Shown one piece after another: positions 13,522-19,067 of a DNA stretch of 19,067 bases. The notes under the pieces are model-generated. The model saw only the letters and a program-made list of their open reading frames with translations, made no database searches and was not told where the DNA came from. Position numbers and translations under genes: made by a program. This DNA is from Oscillospiraceae bacterium (GTDB lineage: Bacteria > Bacillota_A > Clostridia > Oscillospirales > Oscillospiraceae), in the NCBI GenBank assembly GCA_017627975.1, contig JAGAFT010000005.1, positions 1-19,067 of the forward strand, given 5' to 3'. How positions within the stretch are numbered: position 1 is the first letter of the stretch; every line of letters starts with the position of its first letter.

Positions 13522-13606
13522 TTTTCATACACCGCAGATGCTAGGATCCGGCGAAGCGGACAGATCGACATTGCCTGAACAAAATGGGCGAGGAAACGGA
13601 GAAAGA

Positions 13607-13810
13607 ATGGAAAACTCGAAACTGAATCGAATCAACGAGCTGGCGAAACTGGCCAAAGAGCGGGCGCTTACGCCGGAAGAACTTACCGAACGGGACGCAC
13701 TGCGGAAGGAATACATCGCCGAGTGGAGGCGGGGTGCAGAACAGGTGCTGGAGAATACCTATATTGTCACACCCGACGGAAAAAAACAGAAGCTCCAAAA
13801 ACGGACCTGA
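13607..13810 (+). CDS. DUF896 family protein (YnzC-like)
   Basis: The 67-residue product MENSKLNRINELAKLAKERA, then LTPEELTERDALRKEYIAEW and so on has the DUF896 signature: an N-terminal helical hairpin (I.RINELA.KAK...LT.EE..E...LR.EYI) and a C-terminal tail with TPDGKK. In Bacillus subtilis the homologue YnzC sits in the SOS-induced yneA operon, but the biochemical role is not settled and here no SOS gene or LexA-like site is visible. The frame is open upstream, but the ATG at 13607 fits the family length and has GGAG before it. Spacing to proC is 41 bases with no terminator, so the two are probably co-transcribed. Confidence 0.88.
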   Translation: MENSKLNRINELAKLAKERALTPEELTERDALRKEYIAEWRRGAEQVLENTYIVTPDGKKQKLQKRT

Positions 13811-13851
13811 GCATTTGCTTCACGGACGGAATGAATGGGGGAGAATATAAA

Positions 13852-14631
13852 ATGAAACTGGCATTTATCGGAACGGGAAATATGGGCGGCGCTCTGGCCA
13901 GGGCGGCCGCGCTGGAAAAGGACAGCGAGCTGCTGCTGGTGAACCGGCATCCGGAAAAGGCGGAGAAGCTCCGGGCTGAGATCGGCGGGATCGTAACGGA
14001 CCACGCCGGAGCTGTCGCGGAGGCGGACCTGCTCTTTATCGGCGTAAAACCGGTGGTGCTCCCGGGGCTATGCGAGACGCTGCGGCCGCTGCTGCAGAAG
14101 AGAGAGGGGCGCATTGTCGTTGTGTCGATGGCGGCGGGGGTTCCGATTCGAAAGCTGCAGGAGGAGCTGGGAGAGAATCTCCCGGTGATCCGGATTATGC
14201 CGAACACGCCGGTGGCCGTGGGCGAGGGAATGATCCTCTACAGCTGCAGCGGGGAGGTGTGTGAGGAAGAGCGGGAGTGCTTTTTGCAGGCCATGCGCCA
14301 TGCGGGCCGCTTTATGAAAATCGAAGAGCGGCTGATGGAGGCGGGAATGGCGGTCTCCGGCTGCGGACCGGCCTATGTGGATCTGTTTGTCGAAGCCCTG
14401 GCAGATGCAGCGGTGGCCTGCGGGCTTCCACGAAAGGACGCGGTCCTGCTCTCGGCGCAGATGGTGCTGGGCTCGGCGAAGCTGATCCTCGAGAGCGGCA
14501 GGCATCCCGGAGAACTGAAGGACGCGGTCTGCTCTCCCGGCGGGACAACCATTCAGGGGGTGCGCGCGCTGGAAGCCAGAGCTTTCCGCTCGGCGGTCTT
14601 TGAAGCGGTTATGGCCGCGCATGACGCGTAA
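13852..14631 (+). CDS. proC: pyrroline-5-carboxylate reductase
   Basis: A 259-residue enzyme that reduces 1-pyrroline-5-carboxylate to L-proline with NAD(P)H, the last step of proline synthesis. The N-terminal Rossmann motif is IGTGNMGGALAR (6-17), followed by VNRHPEKAEKL. The middle has IRIMPNTPVAVGEGM, typical of the family, and VSGCGPAYVDLFVEALADAA at the start of the dimerisation domain. The C-terminal signature DAVCSPGGTTIQGVRALE is present, so the enzyme is complete. GGGGGAG lies 8 bases before the ATG. It follows the DUF896 gene closely and ends before a strong two-way terminator. Confidence 0.96.
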   Translation: MKLAFIGTGNMGGALARAAALEKDSELLLVNRHPEKAEKLRAEIGGIVTDHAGAVAEADLLFIGVKPVVLPGLCETLRPLLQKREGRIVVVSMAAGVPIRKLQEELGENLPVIRIMPNTPVAVGEGMILYSCSGEVCEEERECFLQAMRHAGRFMKIEERLMEAGMAVSGCGPAYVDLFVEALADAAVACGLPRKDAVLLSAQMVLGSAKLILESGRHPGELKDAVCSPGGTTIQGVRALEARAFRSAVFEAVMAAHDA

Positions 14632-14669
14632 ATCCCAAAGAGACGGAACGCGCAGAGCGGAATAATCAT

Positions 14670-14690
14670 ATTAGATATATTAGATATTAG
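14670..14690. repeat. short AT-rich tandem repeat after proC
   Basis: ATTAGATAT occurs twice head to tail (14670-14678, 14679-14687), followed by TAG. It lies in an AT-rich island between the proC stop and the terminator. No function is apparent. Confidence 0.5.
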
Positions 14691-14704
14691 AAAAAATATC
14701 AGGG

Positions 14705-14763
14705 CAAAAGAAAACGCGCAGACATGAGGTGAGGTGGTCACCGGTTCTGCGCGTTTTCTTTTG
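14705..14763. terminator. bidirectional terminator between convergent genes
   Basis: The arms at 14705-14722 and 14746-14763 pair perfectly over 18 bp; the core is AAAACGCGCAGA with TCTGCGCGTTTT, around a 23-base loop. Each arm ends in a T-rich tract on its own strand, so it can stop proC transcription and that of the gene ending at 14764. Confidence 0.88.
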
Positions 14764-15396
14764 TCAGCCCTTTCGGCGCATGGCCTTGTCCCGACCGACG
14801 CCGCAGCCGGGATTGGAGAGAAAGCAGTTGTGCTGGCAGCCGCCGCAGTGCTCGTCCTTCCGGGAGACGACAATCTTCTCCAGCGGCTGAAAGCGGAAGA
14901 GGCCGCCGCGCTGCACCACATAGTTGTGAACGCGAAAGCGGTCTAGAAGCTCGACAAGGAAAAGCGGATAGGCAATCAGAAGGGATTCTGTGCCGGTCTC
15001 CTCCAGTTTCCGAATCAGCGCATCTGCACGGGCGGCAACGGCCTCCCGGGACTCCGGCTGGCGCGGGTCCCCGGACTTGCGCTGGGCCGCGGCCTTCCGG
15101 AGCCATTTTTCCGCAGGAAGCGGACGATCCGAATCCGAGAAGGAGCGGACGGAGATTTCGTTCAGAAGCGGTTCGACATGAAGCTCGCACGGCTCAAGAA
15201 TCTGCTCGGCCGTGGAACGGGCAAGCAGGCCCTCTCCGATCCAGACAACCCGGCCTCCCGGCAAAATCCGACGTTCGGAAGGCGCTTCGGCCGCAGACCG
15301 GATCACGGCCGCGGCCGCGGCATCAAAGGCAGCAGAGGTATAGCTTCCCTCCAGAGGGGAGAGGGGTTTTCCTGTACAAAGAATCAGCATACTCAT
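14764..15396 (-). CDS. degenerate histidine-phosphatase-fold protein with C-terminal cysteine cluster
   Basis: The start at 15396 (MSMLILCTGK) is chosen because a consensus promoter lies just upstream; the longer frame overlaps another gene's promoter and coding region. The 210-residue protein follows the phosphoglycerate-mutase layout: an LLARSTAEQI segment (57-66) where active enzymes have the second arginine block, LLNEI (77-81), ESREAVAARADALI (115-128) like the GES..v..R helix, and LLIAYPLFLVELL (139-151) where active enzymes have v.vsHg.....l. The N-terminal RHG triad is replaced by LCTGK and the second histidine is missing, so catalysis of the usual kind is unlikely. The tail has CGGCQHNC then FLSNPGC (Cys 184, 187, 191, 198), a plausible Fe-S or zinc site. 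Fold assignment is inferred from the motif order. Confidence 0.65.
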   Translation of the reverse strand: MSMLILCTGKPLSPLEGSYTSAAFDAAAAAVIRSAAEAPSERRILPGGRVVWIGEGLLARSTAEQILEPCELHVEPLLNEISVRSFSDSDRPLPAEKWLRKAAAQRKSGDPRQPESREAVAARADALIRKLEETGTESLLIAYPLFLVELLDRFRVHNYVVQRGGLFRFQPLEKIVVSRKDEHCGGCQHNCFLSNPGCGVGRDKAMRRKG

Positions 15397-15426
15397 TTCG
15401 GCACCTGCTCTCGTTGCTTTTCTGCC

Positions 15427-15455
15427 AAAATAGCATATTCCGGAGAGTGTGTCAA
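15427..15455 (-). promoter_or_regulatory. promoter of the phosphatase-fold gene
   Basis: Minus-strand consensus TTGACA (15450-15455), 17 bases, then TATTTT (15427-15432), about 30 bases before the start codon at 15396. Confidence 0.8.
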
Positions 15456-15499
15456 GAAAATCGACGATGAAAACCGGGTGTGAAAAAATGATGTTTTTC

Positions 15500-15528
15500 T
15501 TGTGCGAACGCATTTTATTTGGTACAAT
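15500..15528 (+). promoter_or_regulatory. promoter of the four-helix membrane protein gene
   Basis: TTGTGC (15500-15505), 17 bases, then TACAAT (15523-15528). It is divergent from the promoter at 15427-15455, with 44 bases between the two -35 boxes. Confidence 0.75.
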
Positions 15529-15567
15529 ACAGGTTGATTCAATGTGATCAAAAAAGGAGGAATCAAA

Positions 15568-16518
15568 ATGCGAAAGTTTCTGAAAACAAGTCATGTTATT
15601 TCCAGGATTTTCCTGTATGTAAGCGTGATTGGAGTTCTGCTCCTTTATTTCTTCAAACCCGGTGTCATCAGCCTGGTACAGCAGTTTATCCCGACGGCGG
15701 ATACGGGGGCCTGGCTTGCGCTCGTGACGACGCTCTCCATTGCGGCGGTGATGTTTGCCGCCTCGGAGCTTGCATATAAGAGCCTGACGGACAATGAATT
15801 CATGATCACGCTTTCCACGTCGATTCTGGAGACGGCATACAGCCGGTATGATCTCAGTGACCGCCGCTTCAGCAAGCCGGCCAAGGGCGAATTTGAATTC
15901 AACCAGGGCCTGCGGGATGTAACCGACGAGAGGGAGCGCGTCATGCACGAGCTTTCCTGGGAGAAGCAGAACAACAAAGCACTTCAGAAAAAGACGATCG
16001 GAAACATGATCGTGGCGCTGATCTTCTTTATCGCCGGCCTGGTGTTTTTCTTCTGCCCTGCTGTCTGGTACCCCATTTCCAGGGGCCTGATGTCCTTTGA
16101 GACCGGGACGGTCATGGACTATTTCTCGCTGGTGGCCATTATCCTGACTCTGTTCATCATCTTTGAGATCGGGAACAACCAGGGCCCCATCAGAAGACTG
16201 AGCACGATTCTTTCCATCCGCACCAGAAGCGACGAGCTCAACGAGAAGCCGGTACTGCCGGTCTCAAGACCGGAAACGTTCTATGCCAACGCGGCACCGG
16301 CGGTCGCACCGGCCTATGAGGCGCCGAAGCCTGCCGCACCGGTGGTGGAGCATGTCGTGACGAGTCCGGTATCCGCTCCGGAACCCGTGAAGCCGGAAGA
16401 AGCCTGGACGCCGGAGCCCGCCTGGACGGGAGTACCGGAAGAGACGGGGGCGGAGGACAGACCCCATGGAAGCGCGTTTGTAAACCTTACCCCGGACGAA
16501 GAGGACAAAGCAGAATAA
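15568..16518 (+). CDS. hypothetical membrane protein with Pro/Ala-rich tail
   Basis: The ATG at 15568 has AAGGAGG 7 bases before it, which decides against the GTG 24 bases upstream in frame. The 316-residue product has four likely membrane helices at about 9-29, 48-69, 144-165 and 182-202, paired as two hairpins with a charged 74-residue segment between (SRYDLSDRRFSKPAKGEF and DVTDERERVMHELSWEKQNN). Residues 227-316 are a soluble, disordered-looking tail rich in Pro, Ala, Glu and Val (PAVAPAYEAPKPAAPVV). I do not recognise the family. No terminator separates it clearly from the aminotransferase gene 54 bases downstream, so the two may share a message. Confidence 0.82.
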   Translation: MRKFLKTSHVISRIFLYVSVIGVLLLYFFKPGVISLVQQFIPTADTGAWLALVTTLSIAAVMFAASELAYKSLTDNEFMITLSTSILETAYSRYDLSDRRFSKPAKGEFEFNQGLRDVTDERERVMHELSWEKQNNKALQKKTIGNMIVALIFFIAGLVFFFCPAVWYPISRGLMSFETGTVMDYFSLVAIILTLFIIFEIGNNQGPIRRLSTILSIRTRSDELNEKPVLPVSRPETFYANAAPAVAPAYEAPKPAAPVVEHVVTSPVSAPEPVKPEEAWTPEPAWTGVPEETGAEDRPHGSAFVNLTPDEEDKAE

Positions 16519-16572
16519 GCAAAGCAATGCCGCTTCCCAAGGGAATCGGAAAATTAAAAGGAGTCAACACAA

Positions 16573-17847
16573 TTGAACTACGCAAAACTCGGGCGCTCCG
16601 CCATGGAACAGGAGCAGGAGAAGTGTGAATCAGAATATCAGGCCCTGAAGGCCCAGGGCCTGAAACTGGATATGTCCCGGGGGAAGCCGGGAAAAGAACA
16701 GCTGGATCTCGTCAGTGGAATCCTGAGCATTCTCACCGAAGCGGAGGACTGTGCCGCAGACGGGTTGGATACACGCAACTACGGAGGCCTTGCCGGGTTG
16801 CCGAGCGCGAGAGCGCTTTTTGCCGATATCCTCGGCTGCAGACCGGAGGAATGCTTCGTGGGCGGAAACTCCAGTCTGGACCTGATGTACAATACCATCT
16901 CCAAGGCCTATACCCACGGCCTGCTTCACAGTGAAAAACCCTGGTGCAGACTGGATAAGGTGAAATTCCTGTGCCCAGCCCCGGGCTATGACCGGCATTT
17001 CCGGGTGACGGAGAGCTTCGGCGCGGAGCTGATCACCGTCGACATGACCCCGACGGGCCCGGATATGGATCTGGTCGAAGACCTGGTGAAGGACCCTGCG
17101 GTAAAAGGCATCTGGTGCGTACCGAAATATTCCAACCCGGACGGCATCATCTACAGCGACGAGACCATCCGGCGGTTTGCACAGCTGAAGCCCGCTGCAG
17201 AGGATTTCGTGATTATGTGGGACAATGCCTACTGTGTCCATGAATTCGACGGCGACTTTGTGCCCTTCCCGGACATCCTCTCCCTCTGCCGGGAGGCCGG
17301 AAGGCCGGATATGGTTTTTGAATTTGCCTCAACCTCCAAGATTACCTTCCCGGGCGGCGGGATCTCCGTGATGGCGGCCAGCGAAGCCAACCTGAAGTAC
17401 ATGCAGAAGCTTTTCGGCGTACAGACCATCGGCTATGACAAGGTCAATCAGCTGCGCCATGTACTGTTTTTAAAGGATAAGGCGAATACCCTTGCCCTGA
17501 TGAAAAAGCATGCGGCCATCATGAAGCCGAAGTATCGGATGGTCCTGGACATGCTGGAGCGTGAAATTGCCCCGCTGGGCATCGCCGAGTGGCAGGAGCC
17601 GAAGGGCGGTTATTTCATCAGCGTGAACACCATGGACGGCATCGCGAAGCGTACGCTGGAGCTCTGCCGGGAGGCAGGGGTAACGATGACGCCGGCCGGC
17701 GCGACCTTCCCCTATGGGATCGATCCTCGGGACCGCAACATCCGTGTGGCGCCGAGTCTTCCCCCGGTCGAGGAACTGCGGCAGGCGATGGAGATCTTCT
17801 GCGTCAGTATGCGTCTGGCCGCACTGGAAAAGCTTCTGGCAGGCTGA
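16573..17847 (+). CDS. aspartate-type aminotransferase, class I/II fold (PF12897-like)
   Basis: A 424-residue pyridoxal-phosphate enzyme that should transfer an amino group between an amino acid, probably aspartate, and 2-oxoglutarate. Translation begins at TTG (16573): AAAAGGAG stands 9 bases upstream, while the first ATG ten codons later has no binding site. Visible features: the N-terminal KLDMSRGKPGKEQLDL (31-46) and RNYGGLAGLPSAR (68-80), cofactor-site GNSSLDLMY (98-106), NPDG (188-191), WDNAYCVHEF (216-225), the Schiff-base lysine K256 in FASTSKITFPGGG, and the substrate carboxylate arginine at about 391 (RNIRVAPSLP). The N-terminal pattern is that of the AspT-like subgroup sometimes labelled MocR-type aminotransferase; there is no DNA-binding domain, so it is an enzyme and not a MocR regulator. 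Complete. Confidence 0.92.
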   Translation: MNYAKLGRSAMEQEQEKCESEYQALKAQGLKLDMSRGKPGKEQLDLVSGILSILTEAEDCAADGLDTRNYGGLAGLPSARALFADILGCRPEECFVGGNSSLDLMYNTISKAYTHGLLHSEKPWCRLDKVKFLCPAPGYDRHFRVTESFGAELITVDMTPTGPDMDLVEDLVKDPAVKGIWCVPKYSNPDGIIYSDETIRRFAQLKPAAEDFVIMWDNAYCVHEFDGDFVPFPDILSLCREAGRPDMVFEFASTSKITFPGGGISVMAASEANLKYMQKLFGVQTIGYDKVNQLRHVLFLKDKANTLALMKKHAAIMKPKYRMVLDMLEREIAPLGIAEWQEPKGGYFISVNTMDGIAKRTLELCREAGVTMTPAGATFPYGIDPRDRNIRVAPSLPPVEELRQAMEIFCVSMRLAALEKLLAG

Positions 17848-17863
17848 ACACGTTCGAAAGGCA

Positions 17864-17902
17864 GGTATCGTCCCGCCCCGAAAAACGGAGCGGGACGATA
17901 CC
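17864..17902 (+). terminator. hairpin after the aminotransferase gene
   Basis: GGTATCGTCCCGC (17864-17876) pairs perfectly with GCGGGACGATACC (17890-17902) over 13 bp. It is followed by TTAATAATATATAA, a weak T-tract, so termination may be partial and the downstream LUD gene may be reached by read-through. The AT tract also contains TATAAT (17912-17917), but no -35 fits it. Confidence 0.6.
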
Positions 17903-17924
17903 TTAATAATATATAATGTAAGAT

Positions 17925-17959
17925 GCAGGGAAAAACAAAAAAGAAAGCAGGGAAAAACA
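17925..17959 (+). repeat. 13-bp direct repeat containing the LUD ribosome binding site
   Basis: GCAGGGAAAAACA occurs at 17925-17937 and 17947-17959, 22 bases apart. The second copy provides the AGGG binding site for the LUD gene and overlaps the A of its ATG. The first copy follows another in-frame ATG at 17923 that lacks a binding site. Confidence 0.7.
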
Positions 17960-18558
17960 TGAATCTGGAAAAACTGGAAAAAAATGTAAAAGCGCGCGGT
18001 TTTGATTTCTTCCACGCCGCGACCGCCGAGGAAGCAGTGCAGCATGTACTGGAACAGGTGCAGAACACAAGCGTGGGGATCGGCGGAAGCACCACGGTCG
18101 ATCAGATCGGCCTGTATGACAGACTCAAGGAGAATAACGAGGTGCACTGGCACTGGAAGGACGGAGCGACGGCAGAAGTCTATCGTGACGCGGCGGAAGC
18201 GGAGGTCTATCTCTCCGGCGTGAACGGAATTGCGGAAACCGGCGAGCTGGTGAACATCGACGGGAAAGGCAACCGTGTAGCCGCGCTGAGCTATGCCGTC
18301 GGGAAACGGGTCTACCTCATAGCGGGAAAAAATAAGGTATGTCCGGATCTCAGTGCCGCAATCGAGCGCGCAAGAAACGTTGCAGCGCCGAAGAACCTGC
18401 TGCGCTTTCCGGGAAATCGCCCCTGCACAGAGGCCCAGCGGTGCTTCGACTGCCGTTCGGCGGACCGGAGCTGCTGCATCATGCAGATCCTGATGTTCAA
18501 GCCGATGCAGTCAAACAAGGTGGAGCTCATCCTTATCGATGAGGACCTGGGATACTGA
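17959..18558 (+). CDS. LUD-domain protein (LutC/DUF162 family)
   Basis: A 199-residue protein. The N-terminal two thirds match the LUD fold: LEKNVKARGFDFFHAATAEE, then SVGIGGSTTVDQIGLYDRL (the GGS.T....G motif that forms the ligand site), AEVYLSGVNGIAETGELVNI and KRVYLIAGKNKVC, the usual GvNaitetGelvn and nKiv patterns. The C-terminus carries CTEAQRCFDCRSADRSCC, a cysteine cluster seen in stand-alone clostridial members and possibly metal-binding. In Bacillus, LutC is part of the L-lactate oxidation complex LutABC, but LutA and LutB are not present here, so the substrate is open. The start at 17959 is chosen for its AGGG site; an ATG 12 codons upstream has none. Followed by its own terminator. 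Confidence 0.88.
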   Translation: MNLEKLEKNVKARGFDFFHAATAEEAVQHVLEQVQNTSVGIGGSTTVDQIGLYDRLKENNEVHWHWKDGATAEVYRDAAEAEVYLSGVNGIAETGELVNIDGKGNRVAALSYAVGKRVYLIAGKNKVCPDLSAAIERARNVAAPKNLLRFPGNRPCTEAQRCFDCRSADRSCCIMQILMFKPMQSNKVELILIDEDLGY

Positions 18559-18590
18559 GCGGAAAGCTTGAAGCAGAAGAAACAGAAAGA

Positions 18591-18623
18591 AGGATCGTCT
18601 CTGTCGAGGGCGATCCTCTTTTT
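18591..18623 (+). terminator. terminator of the LUD gene
   Basis: AGGATCG (18591-18597) and CGATCCT (18611-18617) form a 7-bp stem around a 13-base loop, followed by CTTTTT. It is 32 bases after the stop codon. Confidence 0.7.
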
Positions 18624-18726
18624 ATCGCTGATTTGTTTGCGGAGGGAAAGGCAGGAGGAAAGGTGCGGGAATACGGTTTCGGCATCTGACGAAAATACAC
18701 GAATAGTGGTTATACAGGGGGCAAAA

Positions 18727-18739
18727 CCACAAGATCTGG
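18727..18739 (+). promoter_or_regulatory. third copy of the CCACAAGATCTGG operator-like motif
   Basis: The 13 bases are identical to the site in the zinc-ribbon operon promoter (10609-10621, other strand). It lies about 40 bases upstream of the -35 box of the first rRNA-type promoter and overlaps a GTGGTT/AACCAC hairpin (18706-18730). Chance identity of a 13-mer in a window of this size is not negligible. Confidence 0.3.
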
Positions 18740-18777
18740 GGCTGATAAAAAAAGTTGAAAAATCCTGAAAAAAATGC

Positions 18778-18806
18778 TTGACTTTTGGTTTGCCAGGTGC
18801 TATATT
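18778..18806 (+). promoter_or_regulatory. rRNA-type promoter P1
   Basis: TTGACT (18778-18783), 17 bases, TATATT (18801-18806). Upstream lie phased A-tracts (GTTGAAAAATCCTGAAAAAA) like an UP element. A near copy of this A-tract arrangement precedes P2. Confidence 0.85.
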
Positions 18807-18812
18807 AGCCAA

Positions 18813-19067
18813 GCGCTCGAGAGAAGGGCGCACGGATTTCTACCAAGCAAACAAAATTTGAAAAAACTTGAAAAAAGTTCTTGACAAACGAGTTTGAATG
18901 TGGTATCCTAAACAAGCTGTCGCGAGAGAGCCAAGCGGTTCGAAAGTGAGCAGCGGATGTACCTTGAAAATTGAACAATGTAAGAAAAGCTTATGCTAAA
19001 TAAGCACCAGAACGGGTTTATATATGGAGCATATATATGACTCCGAAATTCTTTTGAGAGCTGGAAA
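18813..19067 (+). other. leader of a probable rRNA operon (16S gene beyond the window)
   Basis: Downstream of the tandem promoters there is no reading frame. TGTACCTTGAAAATTGAACA (18958-18977) resembles the boxA-type antitermination segment of Firmicute 16S leaders. Two hairpins follow: GCTTAT/ATAAGC (18989-19005) and TATATAT/ATATATA (19019-19037). The window stops before any 16S sequence; the last bases (TTTTGAGAGCTGGAAA) share only TTTTGAGAG with a 16S start and then differ. A tRNA cluster is a less likely alternative. Confidence 0.65.
18881..18909 (+). promoter_or_regulatory. rRNA-type promoter P2
   Basis: Consensus TTGACA (18881-18886), 17 bases, TATCCT (18904-18909), 103 bases downstream of P1. 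It is preceded by TTGAAAAAACTTGAAAAAAG, again an A-tract pair in phase with the helix. Confidence 0.88.

Noticed and set aside
15397..15948. N-terminal extension of the phosphatase-fold protein
   Set aside because: It overlaps the divergent promoters and the membrane protein gene, and its sequence has no family features.
17912..17917. TATAAT as a promoter for the LUD gene
   Set aside because: No -35-like hexamer lies 15-19 bases upstream; that stretch is the GC-rich arm of a hairpin.
19048..19067. Start of 16S rRNA
   Set aside because: TTTTGAGAG matches the beginning of 16S, but the next bases (CTGGAAA) do not continue as TTTGATC, so it is leader sequence.
1..19067. CRISPR array, prophage, toxin-antitoxin or defence island
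   Set aside because: No spaced direct repeats, phage genes, nucleases or defence motifs were seen; the only mobile DNA is the IS3 element.

Overview
The window looks like a chromosomal segment of a moderately GC-rich Firmicute, most likely a Clostridia member of Lachnospiraceae or Oscillospiraceae type. The evidence is strong GGAGG-type ribosome binding sites, consensus sigma-A promoters with 17-bp spacers, compact T-run terminators, a DUF896 (YnzC-type) gene, a BspA-like leucine-rich-repeat protein, a clostridial-type LUD protein and tandem rRNA-type promoters. No species is named because nothing here is diagnostic.

Layout. 1-149 holds the N-terminus of a class III aminotransferase (minus strand), preceded by a 300-bp control region. 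460-1374 is a LysR-type regulator (minus) with strong GC-rich hairpins on both sides. 1680-5442 is a two-gene ABC exporter-type operon (minus): ATPase, then a 1016-residue FtsX/MacB-type permease with long coiled coils. 5680-5952 is an HU protein (minus) with a clear promoter. 6089-7702 is an intact IS3-family element with 17/19 matching terminal repeats, a 5-bp target duplication (AAGTG), OrfA/OrfB joined by a likely -1 frameshift, and an unusual, highly structured ~200-nt non-coding tail. 7767-8072 is a small unknown gene. 8234-9966 encodes a two-subunit aconitase X (minus). 10170-11035 holds three tiny genes, two of them zinc-ribbon proteins; the first two form an operon whose promoter carries a palindromic operator-like pair. 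11185-13365 is a secreted leucine-rich-repeat protein built from three exact 570-bp units. 13607-14631 is DUF896 plus proC (plus strand). 14764-15396 is a degenerate histidine-phosphatase-fold protein with a C-terminal cysteine cluster (minus). 15568-18558 holds a four-helix membrane protein, an aspartate-type aminotransferase and a LUD-domain protein (plus). 18778 to the end has two tandem strong promoters and a leader typical of an rRNA operon; the 16S gene itself is not reached.

Functional reading. Most units are monocistronic or two-gene operons of core or near-core metabolism (proline synthesis, amino-acid transamination, small-molecule dehydration, export, nucleoid structure). The only mobile DNA seen is the IS3 element, which landed between the hup promoter and the terminator of a convergently placed small gene without breaking either. 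The least explained items are the structured RNA-like tail of the IS element, the cysteine-bearing pseudo-phosphatase, the operator pair controlling two tiny proteins, and the perfectly periodic repeat protein. I did not find a defence system, CRISPR array, prophage or tRNA gene.
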